64,000 nucleotides of DNA from Natrinema salaciae (lineage in GTDB: Archaea > Halobacteriota > Halobacteria > Halobacteriales > Natrialbaceae): positions 186,001 to 250,000 of the forward strand of contig NZ_FOFD01000004.1 of NCBI RefSeq assembly GCF_900110865.1, written 5' to 3'. The position numbers were made by a program, and so were the translations under genes. The notes under the pieces were generated by a model. The model was given only the letters and a program-made list of their open reading frames with translations, did no database searches and was not told where the DNA came from. This document shows, piece after piece, positions 8,264 to 16,594 of this stretch. The number at the start of each line of letters is the position of its first letter. The first letter of the stretch is position 1.

Positions 8264-9421
8264 ATGCGGACTCGAGAACTTCCAGCAGAGGCACCCGGGC
8301 ACTATCGCAAGTCCCATCCACATCCGTACTACATTCCGGACAAGCTCCCCCTCTCGACACGGATCGATGTCGACGACGAACTCACGGAGCTCATCGCCGA
8401 TGCGTCTTTTCAGCTCGGCCGAATCGACGGGATCAGTCCAACCGTCGATTTCTCACCGGTTCTCTATACGTCCTTCGTCCGGCTCGAGGCCGTCGAGACC
8501 GCCGAGATAGAAGGTGCCGATGTCGACGTGGACGAGGTATACGCCCATCACACGCGGACCAGCGGAGACGAGACCGTCGACGTGAGTCGGGACTTGCAGG
8601 AGGTCCTGAATGCCGAGCGCGCCCTTCAAGAAGGATTCAACGCGATCAAACAGGGCGAACCGATAACGCTCGAACTCCTCCAGTCGCTTCACGAGTTGCT
8701 CCTCGAAAACGTTCGTAACGAAGGTGAGGTCGTGGGAGAATGGCGGACGACCGATGTCCACCTCCCCTCTCCGTACGCCAGCCAACCACCGTTCGTTCCC
8801 CCGCCGCACCAATCGGTTCCCGAGCTGATGGACTCTCTGGAGACGTATATCCAGATGGGCGGCCAATATCACCCGCTCGTCGATCTCGCGATTACACATT
8901 ATCAGTTCGAGACGGTTCATCCCTGCGAGGACGGGAATGGCCGTCTTGGCCGCGTTCTCGTCGTCTTACAGCTTTGCGCTGAGGGGTATCTGAGCGAGCC
9001 GTATCTCTATCCGAGCGCCTACTTCAATCGCAATAAGCAAGAATACGTCGAGAAAATGCGTGCCGTGAGCGAAACCGGGGACTGGCGCGATTGGATCACG
9101 TTCTTCATCGAAGGGATCGAGGTACAGGCGCGGGACTCGTACGAGCGGACACAGCGACTGATGGAACTCCGGCGCGACTACGAACAGCGGTATCCACACC
9201 AGAAAACGAGCCATCGCCTCGCGCGGGGCGTCTTCGACATGCCGTACTTCACTGCCAACGATGTCCAAACGGAGTTCGATGTCAGTCGACAAACCGCGTA
9301 CAACGCCATCGAGGAGTTAGTTTCCGACGCTATTCTCGTCGAGACGACTGGCAAACAGCGGAATCAAGAGTACAAAGCGATCGACATCTTCGACGTCCTC
9401 GAGAGACGGCCGGATCACTAA
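8264..9421 (+). CDS. Fic-domain AMP transferase with N-terminal inhibitory helix and C-terminal winged helix
   Basis: 385 residues. The Fic active-site loop HPCEDGNGRLGR is at residues 219-230 with catalytic His219; the usual Phe after HP is Cys. A class II inhibitory motif, (S/T)xxxE(G/N), appears as TAEIEG at residues 79-84 in the Fic_N region, so the enzyme is probably autoinhibited. The C-terminal 60 residues (FTANDVQTEFDVSRQTAYNA and following) form a winged helix-turn-helix. Fic proteins transfer AMP from ATP to a target hydroxyl; the target here is unknown. The octamer AGTCAAAT occurs twice just upstream, once about 50 bp away and once overlapping the ATG, which might allow autoregulation. 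It stands alone between virus remnants and an insertion element. Confidence 0.88.
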   Translation: MRTRELPAEAPGHYRKSHPHPYYIPDKLPLSTRIDVDDELTELIADASFQLGRIDGISPTVDFSPVLYTSFVRLEAVETAEIEGADVDVDEVYAHHTRTSGDETVDVSRDLQEVLNAERALQEGFNAIKQGEPITLELLQSLHELLLENVRNEGEVVGEWRTTDVHLPSPYASQPPFVPPPHQSVPELMDSLETYIQMGGQYHPLVDLAITHYQFETVHPCEDGNGRLGRVLVVLQLCAEGYLSEPYLYPSAYFNRNKQEYVEKMRAVSETGDWRDWITFFIEGIEVQARDSYERTQRLMELRRDYEQRYPHQKTSHRLARGVFDMPYFTANDVQTEFDVSRQTAYNAIEELVSDAILVETTGKQRNQEYKAIDIFDVLERRPDH

Positions 9422-9447
9422 CTCGGAGAGAGGAGGTTCGTTTCCCA

Positions 9448-9621
9448 CTACGTCGTCGAACGGAACCGGCACGGGGTCCTCGAGGTTCTGCTCGAATCCG
9501 CCATCAAGGCCCCCACGACACCGGCCCGCGAACGTTCGTGACCGCGCCGATCCTCGAGGTACTCTTGAATCCGTTCAAACTGATCGGTTTTGCTCCCACG
9601 GAGTGAGATATCGATGCGCAT
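9448..9621 (-). CDS. Small ribbon-helix-helix-like protein
   Basis: A 57-codon ORF from ATG 9621. The peptide starts MRIDISLRGSKTDQFERI and continues QEYLEDRRGHERSRAGVVGA. A short beta strand followed by two amphipathic helices resembles CopG/Arc-type ribbon-helix-helix regulators. It ends close to the convergent Fic gene, so the pair might be functionally linked, but no antitoxin family is recognised. The Ser/Arg-rich last 15 residues look non-conserved, so the gene could be frameshifted near its end. Confidence 0.4.
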   Translation of the reverse strand: MRIDISLRGSKTDQFERIQEYLEDRRGHERSRAGVVGALMADSSRTSRTPCRFRSTT

Positions 9622-9627
9622 CGTGTG

Positions 9628-9912
9628 TTAGTCGAAGGGATGGTTGATCCGGCCGCGGCCGCTCTCGTAGTACGTACTCTTGACCGTCCAATCGCGCGAG
9701 TCGATGCGTCGGTGCGTTGTGTCGTCCGCACAGATTCATTCCGAGCCGATCGTGTTGCCCGCGTCGCCACAGAGTCGACGGAGTGTGACGGCTCACCATC
9801 GACGAGCAGCTCACCGGGCAGCGTCCGTGGACAGGTTTCGGCGTCGATCTTGTGGACGCTGGCGGGATACTCGACGATTCCGCGGACCTTCTCGAGGTTG
9901 TTGCCGCAGGTA
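9628..9912 (-). pseudogene. Decayed gene next to the TnpB element
   Basis: Reading the minus strand from 9912, TCGNNLEKVRGIVEYPASVH and KIDAETCPRTLPGELLVDGE are clearly coding-like. The frame then shifts near 9790 to CGDAGNTIGSE, meets a stop, and continues CADDTTHRRIDSRDWTVKS to a TAA at 9628. Several Cys pairs suggest a zinc-ribbon protein. The 5' part is absent: the fragment begins where the TnpB element ends, so the insertion probably cut the gene. Confidence 0.4.
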
Positions 9913-9989
9913 AACTACCCTACCCTACTCCTTCGGCGCATACGCGCCTCGGTCCTTGAGGGTGGGGCTTTGATGTGGACTCCCGGCAA

Positions 9990-11234
9990 TCAGTCGCCAA
10001 CAGTAGGTTGGTAACTCTCGCCGTTCAACGTCCCACCATTTACACGCACGTCTACTGGTGCGTCTCCGCTCCCCGACTTGGGCGAGGAACGGAGTCTGTG
10101 TTTTCGCTTTCGGGCATAGCGTAGCCCGATATTCTTCGCTGCATTGTAGTCTGCGTTGACCTCGTAGCCACACTTCTGGCAATGGAAGTGTTCGCCGTCA
10201 CGGTTCGATTCGTGAGTGAACCCACAGTCCATTCGAGAACAGCGTTGGGACGTGTGGTTCGGCTCAACTTGTTTTAGGGTGACACCCTGTTCGGGCGCTT
10301 TGTACTCGACGTACTCGATGAGGCGTCGGAACGCCCAGATGTGGTGCCACTTCGCCTGTGGAAGTCGCTCGCGGATGTCCGTTAGGTCTTCGAACGTGAT
10401 CACGTCGCATCCGTTCTCGACGGCTTCCGAAACAATCTCGTTGGCGACCGTGTGGATGTACTGTTTCCGCCACGCTTCTTCGCGCTTTCCGAGGCGAAGA
10501 ACCGCGTTGTGCGCGGCTTGCGTGCCGCGCTGTTGCATCTCACCACGCCGCTTCTCGAACTCGCGGCACCAGTGATCGTATTCGTCGCCCTGCCAGAACG
10601 TGCCGGTCGAAGCTACTGCGAGGCTGTTGACGCCGAGGTCGATACCAAGAACTGTTTGGTGCTCGGAATCTTCCGAAACCTCGGATTCGTCGGTATCGTA
10701 CTTCCGCGTCGTGATGTGGAAGTAGAACTCGTCGGTCACCTCGTCGTATTGCAGTGTGCTCGCCCGGAACTCGTAGTCCTCCGAGAGAACGTACCGCTCG
10801 TAGGGAGTCGGGCTATCCGCTGGGAGTTCAAAATCGCACTCGACGCGCCCGTTGACGGTCGAGAGTGAGACTTTGTTCCGGTAGAATGTGGCACTTCGCT
10901 TATCGTAGAGCATACTCCACGACGTGAACTCCGGCTGGCTCACGCGCTTGCCCTGTTTCCACCGTTCGACGCACCCTTTCGTCGCTTGTACGGCACGTCG
11001 TATGGCCTCTTGAACGAGGTTCGCGGTGAGATCGGTTTCCTCTCGGAGGTCCTCATAGAGCGCGTCTCGTGCGGTTGTGTTCGCCGTAACGCAGTTCGTG
11101 GAGGAGTCGTCGTCCCAACAGAACTCGGCGGCACGATTCGCACAGTGAAGGAACTGTCGCGCGGATTCGTGGAGGTCGTCGCGCCGCTCATCGGGAACAA
11201 CGAGTTTGACCGGCGTGGTTCGACGCACCTCCAT
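9990..11234 (-). CDS. tnpB: TnpB RNA-guided nuclease / IS1341-type transposase
   Basis: 414 residues with all catalytic positions of an active RuvC-like TnpB: Asp199 in GIDLGVNSLAVAS, Glu282 in VITFEDLTDI, and Asp362 in YEVNADYNAAKNIG. The zinc-ribbon cysteines are present (C332, C337, C352, C355). TnpB proteins are RNA-guided nucleases, ancestors of Cas12, that use an RNA made from the 3' end of their own gene and flank. The corresponding RNA here would cover roughly 9920-10100 on the minus strand. The N-terminal 190 residues match the haloarchaeal OrfB lineage. No frameshift is present, so the protein may be functional. Confidence 0.93.
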   Translation of the reverse strand: MEVRRTTPVKLVVPDERRDDLHESARQFLHCANRAAEFCWDDDSSTNCVTANTTARDALYEDLREETDLTANLVQEAIRRAVQATKGCVERWKQGKRVSQPEFTSWSMLYDKRSATFYRNKVSLSTVNGRVECDFELPADSPTPYERYVLSEDYEFRASTLQYDEVTDEFYFHITTRKYDTDESEVSEDSEHQTVLGIDLGVNSLAVASTGTFWQGDEYDHWCREFEKRRGEMQQRGTQAAHNAVLRLGKREEAWRKQYIHTVANEIVSEAVENGCDVITFEDLTDIRERLPQAKWHHIWAFRRLIEYVEYKAPEQGVTLKQVEPNHTSQRCSRMDCGFTHESNRDGEHFHCQKCGYEVNADYNAAKNIGLRYARKRKHRLRSSPKSGSGDAPVDVRVNGGTLNGESYQPTVGD

Positions 11235-11321
11235 ATTTCAGATAATTACTCGACGGTACTTATGCGCTTGGGAGTCAGGTAGCTACCGTCGTGCGGTTGT
11301 GTCGTCCGTTGTCGGTTTCCT

Positions 11322-11364
11322 CTCCGACCTACTCGCTCGCTGTACTCGCTCCTTGAGGTCGGAG
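11322..11364. repeat. Left-end palindrome of the TnpB element
   Basis: CTCCGACCT (11322-11330) and AGGTCGGAG (11356-11364) form a 9-bp stem with a 25-nt loop containing TCCTTGAGG, which also occurs at the other end of the element. Subterminal imperfect palindromes of this kind are recognised by TnpA in IS200/IS605 elements. Confidence 0.5.
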
Positions 11365-11432
11365 GCTCCACCTCGATTTATGCTGAAATACGACGTCTTC
11401 ACAGTAGAATTATTAGTCTCTGTTCGGTAACG

Positions 11433-11735
11433 TTGGCTGTGTATTTAACGCTCGTGGCGATACTCGGATTCGTGTGGCTGTGTGTGAGCATCTGGGTCGG
11501 GTTCGATGCAACAACCAACAGTTCGCACGATGCGTTGTTGTGGAGTCTTACGGTGGTTTTTGGAGGTATTGTCGGGCTGTTGCTCTACTTTAATATCGGA
11601 CGTGACAAGGCAGACGTGGCAACCCAGACGACGACCCAAGTGACGGACCTCGTGGAGTGTCCCAATTGTCGCGCCAAAGAAGAAGCCAACAGGGATACCT
11701 GCCGATTCTGTAACGAACCGTTGCACACATCCTAA
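11433..11735 (+). CDS. Small membrane protein with C-terminal zinc ribbon
   Basis: 100 residues from a TTG start. Two transmembrane helices (YLTLVAILGFVWLCVSIWVG and WSLTVVFGGIVGLLLYFNIG) are followed by a short linker and a CPNC...CRFC zinc ribbon (ECPNCRAKEEANRDTCRFCN). This zinc-ribbon-on-a-membrane-hairpin design is common in haloarchaeal proteins of unknown function. The gene lies just outside the TnpB element and is intact. No operon partner is visible. Confidence 0.6.
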   Translation: MAVYLTLVAILGFVWLCVSIWVGFDATTNSSHDALLWSLTVVFGGIVGLLLYFNIGRDKADVATQTTTQVTDLVECPNCRAKEEANRDTCRFCNEPLHTS

Positions 11736-12391
11736 ACTCCATTCAGAGCCGTTCTCAAGGGAATTCTTCGGTCCTTGCATATTCTATACGTAGCACTCCA
11801 GTTGATCGCGAGTCAGGACCGGAAAGGCAGACCCGAGTAGATTGAGTAGGAAACGGAGTCGATCAAAATCTTCGCCTGCTTAGTCCCGCGGCGATCGTCA
11901 CTGCTCGAGGTCGATCTTACACATCCCGACTCGAGCTCGATGTGCAAAATCGGAGATCGGACTTCGTCGACGTGTGACCCCAACGACCATCTCAGTGACT
12001 GTCAAGTGCTGCAGGACGAGGACGGGGATTCGTTCGAGGTCGCGACTGCGGACGGGAGCGCCACGTGGAGGACCCGGACGTGCTGACCGTCGGCGACGAC
12101 TCGACTCCGCCTACAGACCCTGACGGCGACGACGTGGGCTATGCGGACACAGTGGCACTGCTCGGGGGGCCGGTGTCGCGCTGCCGGCCGGTGATCGAGA
12201 GCTCCGATCGCCGGATCGCGTGACGCTGGCGCTCCGATTTCCGCTCCCTCACCGAGTTCGCCGTGTCCCGCGCCGAAGTCGTGCTGGTCGCCGTGACGGC
12301 CTCACCCCCGGTACACTATCGAAATATCTGTTTATTACAAAATTAATTTAAAACAACAAATTTATAATATATTGGTCGGGAGGTCCAGAAG
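11736..12391. other. Gene-free stretch with a dockerin-like remnant
   Basis: No intact gene is supported here. From about 12000 to 12220 forward frames read SDCQVLQDEDGDSFEVATAD and then, after a shift, VEDPDVLTVGDDSTPPTDPD followed by GDDVGYADTVALLG. The last part resembles the dockerin-like DPDGDG...YADTVALL tail of haloarchaeal secreted glycosidases, so this is probably the eroded end of such a gene. The last 60 bp before the glycosidase ATG are AT-rich (TTATTACAAAATTAATTTAA) and form its likely promoter. Confidence 0.4.
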
Positions 12392-14428
12392 ATGATTCCA
12401 CCTTCTGACGAAAGTGATAGGGGTTCGGACGATCGATCAGATGAATCAGCAGACGCCGAAGGGGCTGTGCTCGACCGTCGGCGGTTCCTCGGGGCTGCGT
12501 CGGGCGTGGCCGCGACCGCCGCGTTCGGCGTCCCCGCCAGTGGCGCAACGACCAGCTACGAGTACGCGCCGTTTTTCCAGATGGGAGTCTACGACCCCCG
12601 CGAAGAGACGGCCAAGGCCGGGGTTTCGAGAATCCATCTCGCGAACATCAAAAGCGACGGCAATGGCGCGCCGGTCTGGCACGACACGGAAAACCTCCCG
12701 GCCTCCCGCGCGGATCTCGTGAGGGACCTGCAAGCCCAGGGGGTGACGGTCTCGATCTCGGTCGGTGGGTACGACACACGGACCATGGCCCTCGACCGTT
12801 CGACCGTCGAGGGGGTAGTCGACGCCTATCTCAAGATCGTCGACGAACTGGGGGTGACTCATTTTGACATCAACGACGAGTACAGACATGACGAGAGCGC
12901 GGATTTGCGTGACTACCGGCGACGCCGCAACAAGGCGCTGGTCAAACTCCAGAATCGGCGCCCGGAGGTTTCGGTGGGCTACACGGTTCCGTCGCACCCC
13001 GAGGGCCTCACCAACACACCGTACGACGACTGGATCAACGTCAAGGACTACGTCAAGCACGCGGTCGACGTAGGCGTCGACATCGAGTACCTGACCTTGA
13101 TGACGCATGGATTGCAGCCCACCACCGTCGACAAGATCCAGTCGCGTCTCACGAAGACCCACGACATCCTAGGACAGTGGTATCCCGGCAAGAGTGCGAC
13201 CGAACTGTGGCAGATGCTCGGTTGCTGCCCGCTGCTCGGCAAGCAGATCAACAAGGAGGACTACTTCCACCCTTATGAGGCCAACGGGCACCCCGATGAG
13301 GCCGACGAGCTAGCCCGCTGGGCTGCGGACAAGGGACTCGGCATGATGGCCCCGTGGGCGCTGAACCGCGATCGGCCGGGTGAACCGGGGGACTATCCCC
13401 TTGTGGGAGACTCAGGGCTGCCGGGCATCAAGACCTACGAGTTCTCGCAGACGTTCCTCCAGTACGCGGCGCCGGGGGGCGGCGGCTCCCAGCCGACGCA
13501 ATCGCCCTACAACCGCTCCTCCGGCTGGCCCGTTCCCGGACGGATCCAGGCCGAAGACTTCGACGAGGGTGGCTCGATGGCCTCCTTCACCGACTCGACA
13601 GCGGGCAACGAGCACGGTGCCTATCGGGACACCAACGTCGACATCGAGGAGTCGACCGAGGACGGCTACAACATCAGCTACATACGCTCCGACGAGTGGC
13701 TGGAGTACACGATCGACGTGAAGAGCGCCGGGACGTACGACATTTACGCACGCGTCGCCGGCCCCAACAAACATGACGGCGGGTCGTTCTCCGTCGATGT
13801 GGACGGGTCGCCGGTCGCGACGGCGAGCTTCGGTCCAACTGGTGGCTGGCAAGAGTGGACGACGGTTCACGTAGGTAGCGCAGACCTCTCGGCTGGCGAG
13901 CACGTCGTTCGGATCACGTCGTCGGAGCTGGGGTACAACCTCAACTGGTTTGCGATCCGGAACCAGTCGCCCTACGGACGGACGACTGGCTGGCCCGTTC
14001 CCGGAACGATCCAGGCCGAAGACTTCGACGAAGGCGGATCGGGCGTCGCCTACAGCGACTCGACGCCGGGGAACGAGGGAAGTGTCTACCGGGACACTAA
14101 CGTCGACATCCACGAGTCGACCGAGGATGGCTACAACGTCGCCTGGATCCGTTCCGACGAGTGGCTGGAGTACACGGTCGACGTGCAAAGCACCGGGACG
14201 TACGACATCTACGCACGCGTCGCCGGCGGTTCCTCGTACGATGGCGGGGAGCTGTCCGTCGCTGTGGACGGGTCGTCGGTCGCGACGGCGAGCTTCGGTC
14301 CAACCGGTGGCTGGCAGGAGTGGACGACGGTCCACGTGGGTACCGCCGATCTCGAAGCTGGCGAGCACGTTGTCCGCGTCACGACGGAGGAGATGGGGTA
14401 CAATCTCAACCGGATCAAGTTCGAGTGA
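12392..14428 (+). CDS. Secreted GH18-like protein with two CBM6-type modules
   Basis: 678 residues. A Tat signal (DRRRFLGAASGVAATAAFG) lies at residues 29-50. Residues 55-370 form a GH18-like barrel: SISVGG at 121-126 is the family's SxGG motif, and the DxDxE catalytic strand appears as D159-I-N161-D-E163. The acid Glu163 is kept but the central Asp is Asn, so activity may be altered. Two tandem modules of about 130 residues (roughly 375-505 and 530-678) share GWPVPG.IQAEDFDEGGS, SDEWLEYT and GPTGGWQEWTTVHVG and match carbohydrate-binding family CBM6. It probably binds and perhaps cuts a chitin-like or other polysaccharide outside the cell. Confidence 0.8.
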   Translation: MIPPSDESDRGSDDRSDESADAEGAVLDRRRFLGAASGVAATAAFGVPASGATTSYEYAPFFQMGVYDPREETAKAGVSRIHLANIKSDGNGAPVWHDTENLPASRADLVRDLQAQGVTVSISVGGYDTRTMALDRSTVEGVVDAYLKIVDELGVTHFDINDEYRHDESADLRDYRRRRNKALVKLQNRRPEVSVGYTVPSHPEGLTNTPYDDWINVKDYVKHAVDVGVDIEYLTLMTHGLQPTTVDKIQSRLTKTHDILGQWYPGKSATELWQMLGCCPLLGKQINKEDYFHPYEANGHPDEADELARWAADKGLGMMAPWALNRDRPGEPGDYPLVGDSGLPGIKTYEFSQTFLQYAAPGGGGSQPTQSPYNRSSGWPVPGRIQAEDFDEGGSMASFTDSTAGNEHGAYRDTNVDIEESTEDGYNISYIRSDEWLEYTIDVKSAGTYDIYARVAGPNKHDGGSFSVDVDGSPVATASFGPTGGWQEWTTVHVGSADLSAGEHVVRITSSELGYNLNWFAIRNQSPYGRTTGWPVPGTIQAEDFDEGGSGVAYSDSTPGNEGSVYRDTNVDIHESTEDGYNVAWIRSDEWLEYTVDVQSTGTYDIYARVAGGSSYDGGELSVAVDGSSVATASFGPTGGWQEWTTVHVGTADLEAGEHVVRVTTEEMGYNLNRIKFE

Positions 14429-14438
14429 GCGCCCGATC

Positions 14439-14672
14439 CATCTCGCACTCGAGGGGATCGCGACGGAGCTCCGCTATCCGAACGCGGTTCCCTGTGAGAC
14501 GATCGACGCGGTCGACGAGCTGGCCGCGCGCGTCGACGATCACCACGTCCCGGACACCGAGCCGCGGATCCGTTCGGTAACCGCGCTGCAGACCGCGATC
14601 GCCGATCGGCTGTTCGAACGCGACGACCTCGAGGACGGTCCGATGAGCGCGCTCGGGCTCGCCGAGAACTGA
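14439..14672 (+). pseudogene. C-terminal gene fragment after the glycosidase
   Basis: A forward frame reads LEGIATELRYPNAVPCETID then AVDELAARVDDHHVPDTEPR, ending GPMSALGLAEN and a stop at 14672. It has typical haloarchaeal acidic composition but no usable start codon. It looks like the surviving 3' end of a gene whose 5' part was lost when the glycosidase region was inserted. The remainder of 14673-14960 holds nothing that I can support. Confidence 0.3.
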
Positions 14673-14960
14673 CAGGGTGATCGCGACGAGTGACGACCTG
14701 CAGCCGCTCACGCCCGCGGCGGGCGATTTGCGATCACCTACGAGTCGCCGAGGTTCGACCGTCCTGACGAGTCTACGACTGAACGAGCGAAGCGACGGCA
14801 AGAAGTGGACTCGTCGAACATCGCACCCTCCTCGAGTTTGCTCGAGGGGAGGTCTACCCATCGAACGGGAGTTCGAAACGGAAGTCGAAGTCTGTGAGTG
14901 AAAGAGAGCAAGTCGACGGTATGCGGAGTCGACCGACGAGCGGAAGCGGTGCCGTGGTTC

Positions 14961-15350
14961 TCAGGTTTCCGTCTCGGTATCGGTATCGACGAGCAGATGT
15001 GGGATCGTGCTGGCCCGATCGACGACCTCGAGCACCGGGAACGGTTTCTGTCGGTCGAACGCCACGAAGAGCCCGTTGTATCGGGAAGAGGGGAACAGAA
15101 AACCGATATTTACATCGGTGAACAGGATCTGGCACTCGAGGGCTCCGAGCTCGAGACTGTGCTTGAAATCGTCGGCCGACACTTGATTGGCGATTAGATT
15201 CCTGTACGCGTGATCGAGATCCTGCTCGCTGTAGGCGTCCTCGAGGTCGTCCCGGACGAAATCGAGCGTATACTCGAGTGCGTCAACCGTCACAACGAAG
15301 CGCAGTGATGTCCCCTCGATGGTTCGAAAAACGTCGACGTGACCAGTCAT
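14961..15350 (-). CDS. Conserved haloarchaeal hypothetical protein (DUF7522-like)
   Basis: 129 residues, MTGHVDVFRTIEGTSLRFVV onward, with mixed alpha/beta patterning, an acidic middle (FVRDDLEDAYSEQDLDHAYR) and no membrane segment. It resembles a widespread haloarchaeal family of about 120 residues with no known function (DUF7522, from memory). The gene is monocistronic, with 100 bp of spacer to the HalOD1 gene. Nothing in the context points to a role. Confidence 0.55.
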   Translation of the reverse strand: MTGHVDVFRTIEGTSLRFVVTVDALEYTLDFVRDDLEDAYSEQDLDHAYRNLIANQVSADDFKHSLELGALECQILFTDVNIGFLFPSSRYNGLFVAFDRQKPFPVLEVVDRASTIPHLLVDTDTETET

Positions 15351-15451
15351 TGGTTACGTGAGACTCGTCTCCCGGCATAAAAAGATCGACTGTGAGAACC
15401 GTCCATGCTGTAGTTACACATGCCGACGGATCGACTGTCGAGGCGGGGGCC

Positions 15452-15775
15452 TCACCGCTCGCTCGAGCATCCGTCAACGATCGGCTCGATCTCGAGTAGG
15501 CCGTCCCCCGAGGCGGTAACCAGCAGCTCTCGGTAGCGAAACGAAACCGTCAGCTCTCGCCGATGCTGCATCGGCCCGGACGGCTGCAACACGGTATCGA
15601 GTCCGTCCGGATCGATGACCTCGTAGAGCGGCGTGAGCTCCGCCGGGTCGCACTCGATGACCGCCTCGAGCGCCGTGGTCACGGCGACGCTCGGGGCGAC
15701 TGCAGTCGGATCGTAGCGGACGCGGTAGGTGTTCGACTCGATGTCGTAGTCGATCGGGCCGATGCGGTCACTCAT
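15452..15775 (-). CDS. HalOD1 output-domain protein
   Basis: 107 residues. The middle carries the HalOD1 pattern: SVAVTTALEAVIECDPAELT followed by PLYEVIDPDGLDTVL, then a strand pair ending in GDGLLEIEP. HalOD1 is a small haloarchaeal domain proposed to be an output module of signalling proteins, often stand-alone. Its ATG overlaps the end of the upstream Lrp gene by 8 bp, so the two are probably cotranscribed and functionally connected. Confidence 0.75.
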   Translation of the reverse strand: MSDRIGPIDYDIESNTYRVRYDPTAVAPSVAVTTALEAVIECDPAELTPLYEVIDPDGLDTVLQPSGPMQHRRELTVSFRYRELLVTASGDGLLEIEPIVDGCSSER

Positions 15776-16244
15776 TCCTGTCGTCGACGATCTGTTTACC
15801 GAAGTGGTCGAACGGCTGTTTGTGGAAGCTCTTGAGAATCTTCGAGTTGACGACCTCGAGGCCGATAGCGGAGAGTTCGTCGCTGACGCGTGCGATATCG
15901 TCGGTTTCCGTACCGACGGCCTCGATCTGGATGTTCTGCTGTCCGTTGAGTACCTCCTGGATCGTGACGACGCCGCTGACGTCTCGAGCCGCTCGCGCCA
16001 GTTCCTCGCGTTTCGGATTCGGCGCGGTACAGATAAAGAGGACGTGCAGTTGGAGCCCGGCTTTGTCGTAATCGACGATCGGATAGTAGCCGCGAATGAT
16101 ACCCTCCGCTTCGAGTTGCTCGATCCGATTCCGTACCGTACTGGCCGAGACACCGATTTCCTCGGCCATTTCTCTGGTAGTAAGCCCTCTCGCGTCTCGC
16201 TGGAGCAGATAGAGGACGGCTTTGTTCGTCTCATCGAGGTCCAT
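15768..16244 (-). CDS. Lrp/AsnC-family transcriptional regulator
   Basis: 158 residues. The N-terminal helix-turn-helix (LTTREMAEEIGVSASTVRNR, residues 21-40) is followed by an AsnC/RAM-type ligand-binding domain (YPIVDYDKAGLQLHVLFICT, then GVVTIQEVLNGQQNIQIEA). Lrp proteins are octameric, amino-acid-responsive regulators. The last 25 residues (SFHKQPFDHFGKQIVDDRNE) extend the usual fold. It is translationally coupled to a HalOD1 gene. An inverted repeat 72 bp upstream may be its own operator. Confidence 0.88.
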   Translation of the reverse strand: MDLDETNKAVLYLLQRDARGLTTREMAEEIGVSASTVRNRIEQLEAEGIIRGYYPIVDYDKAGLQLHVLFICTAPNPKREELARAARDVSGVVTIQEVLNGQQNIQIEAVGTETDDIARVSDELSAIGLEVVNSKILKSFHKQPFDHFGKQIVDDRNE

Positions 16245-16315
16245 TTGTTCGGTTTCGAAGATGTTCTCCCGTCTCTTGTCTTTTTCGCACTTTACCGGAT
16301 TAATTCTACAAATAC

Positions 16316-16328
16316 CGCAAAATATGCG
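16316..16328. promoter_or_regulatory. Inverted repeat CGCA-N5-TGCG upstream of the Lrp gene
   Basis: CGCAAAATATGCG is a short palindrome in an AT-rich tract 72 bp before the Lrp start, next to ATTAAT, a possible TATA box for that gene. The 16245-16594 interval also contains a 40-codon forward ORF (16364-16486) that I do not trust; otherwise it is promoter DNA for the two divergent genes. Confidence 0.3.
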
Positions 16329-16594
16329 ATGAAAATAGTTTTTTCCTCGCCATTATCTGTGGAATGAGCAATTCGGGAGCCGGCGATCACCCGTCACTGG
16401 TACGCCGGACGGGAGCGGAGCGCGAATGGACGGTAATGCGGCTCGATACGACGCGAGCGTCGCTCGGGCGGGACGGTACCCGGTGATTACCGTTCGATGA
16501 TTACGGCGCGACATCAGTTGGGAGTCGTTACGGTACCGACACTCGGACGGAATGGACGGACTACCAAATAGGAAACACCTGTTGCTATCGGATA

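Larger units (their letters stand above)
9920..11400 (-). mobile_element. IS1341-type (IS200/IS605 superfamily) element, tnpB only
   Basis: A single tnpB gene flanked by structured ends and no tnpA. The end downstream of tnpB has a GGCGC/GCGCC hairpin (9935-9948) and a GTAGGGTAGGGTAG repeat near the tip (minus strand, about 9915-9928). The end upstream of tnpB has a 9-bp stem CTCCGACCT/AGGTCGGAG (11322-11364). The nonamer TCCTTGAGG occurs in both ends (9953-9961 and 11350-11358). Such elements lack long terminal inverted repeats and move with a TnpA supplied in trans. The outer boundaries are estimates. Confidence 0.7.

Noticed and set aside
16364-16486. 40-codon forward ORF between the Lrp and FemAB-like genes
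   Set aside because: Arg-rich composition, no homology recognised and no promoter geometry to support it.
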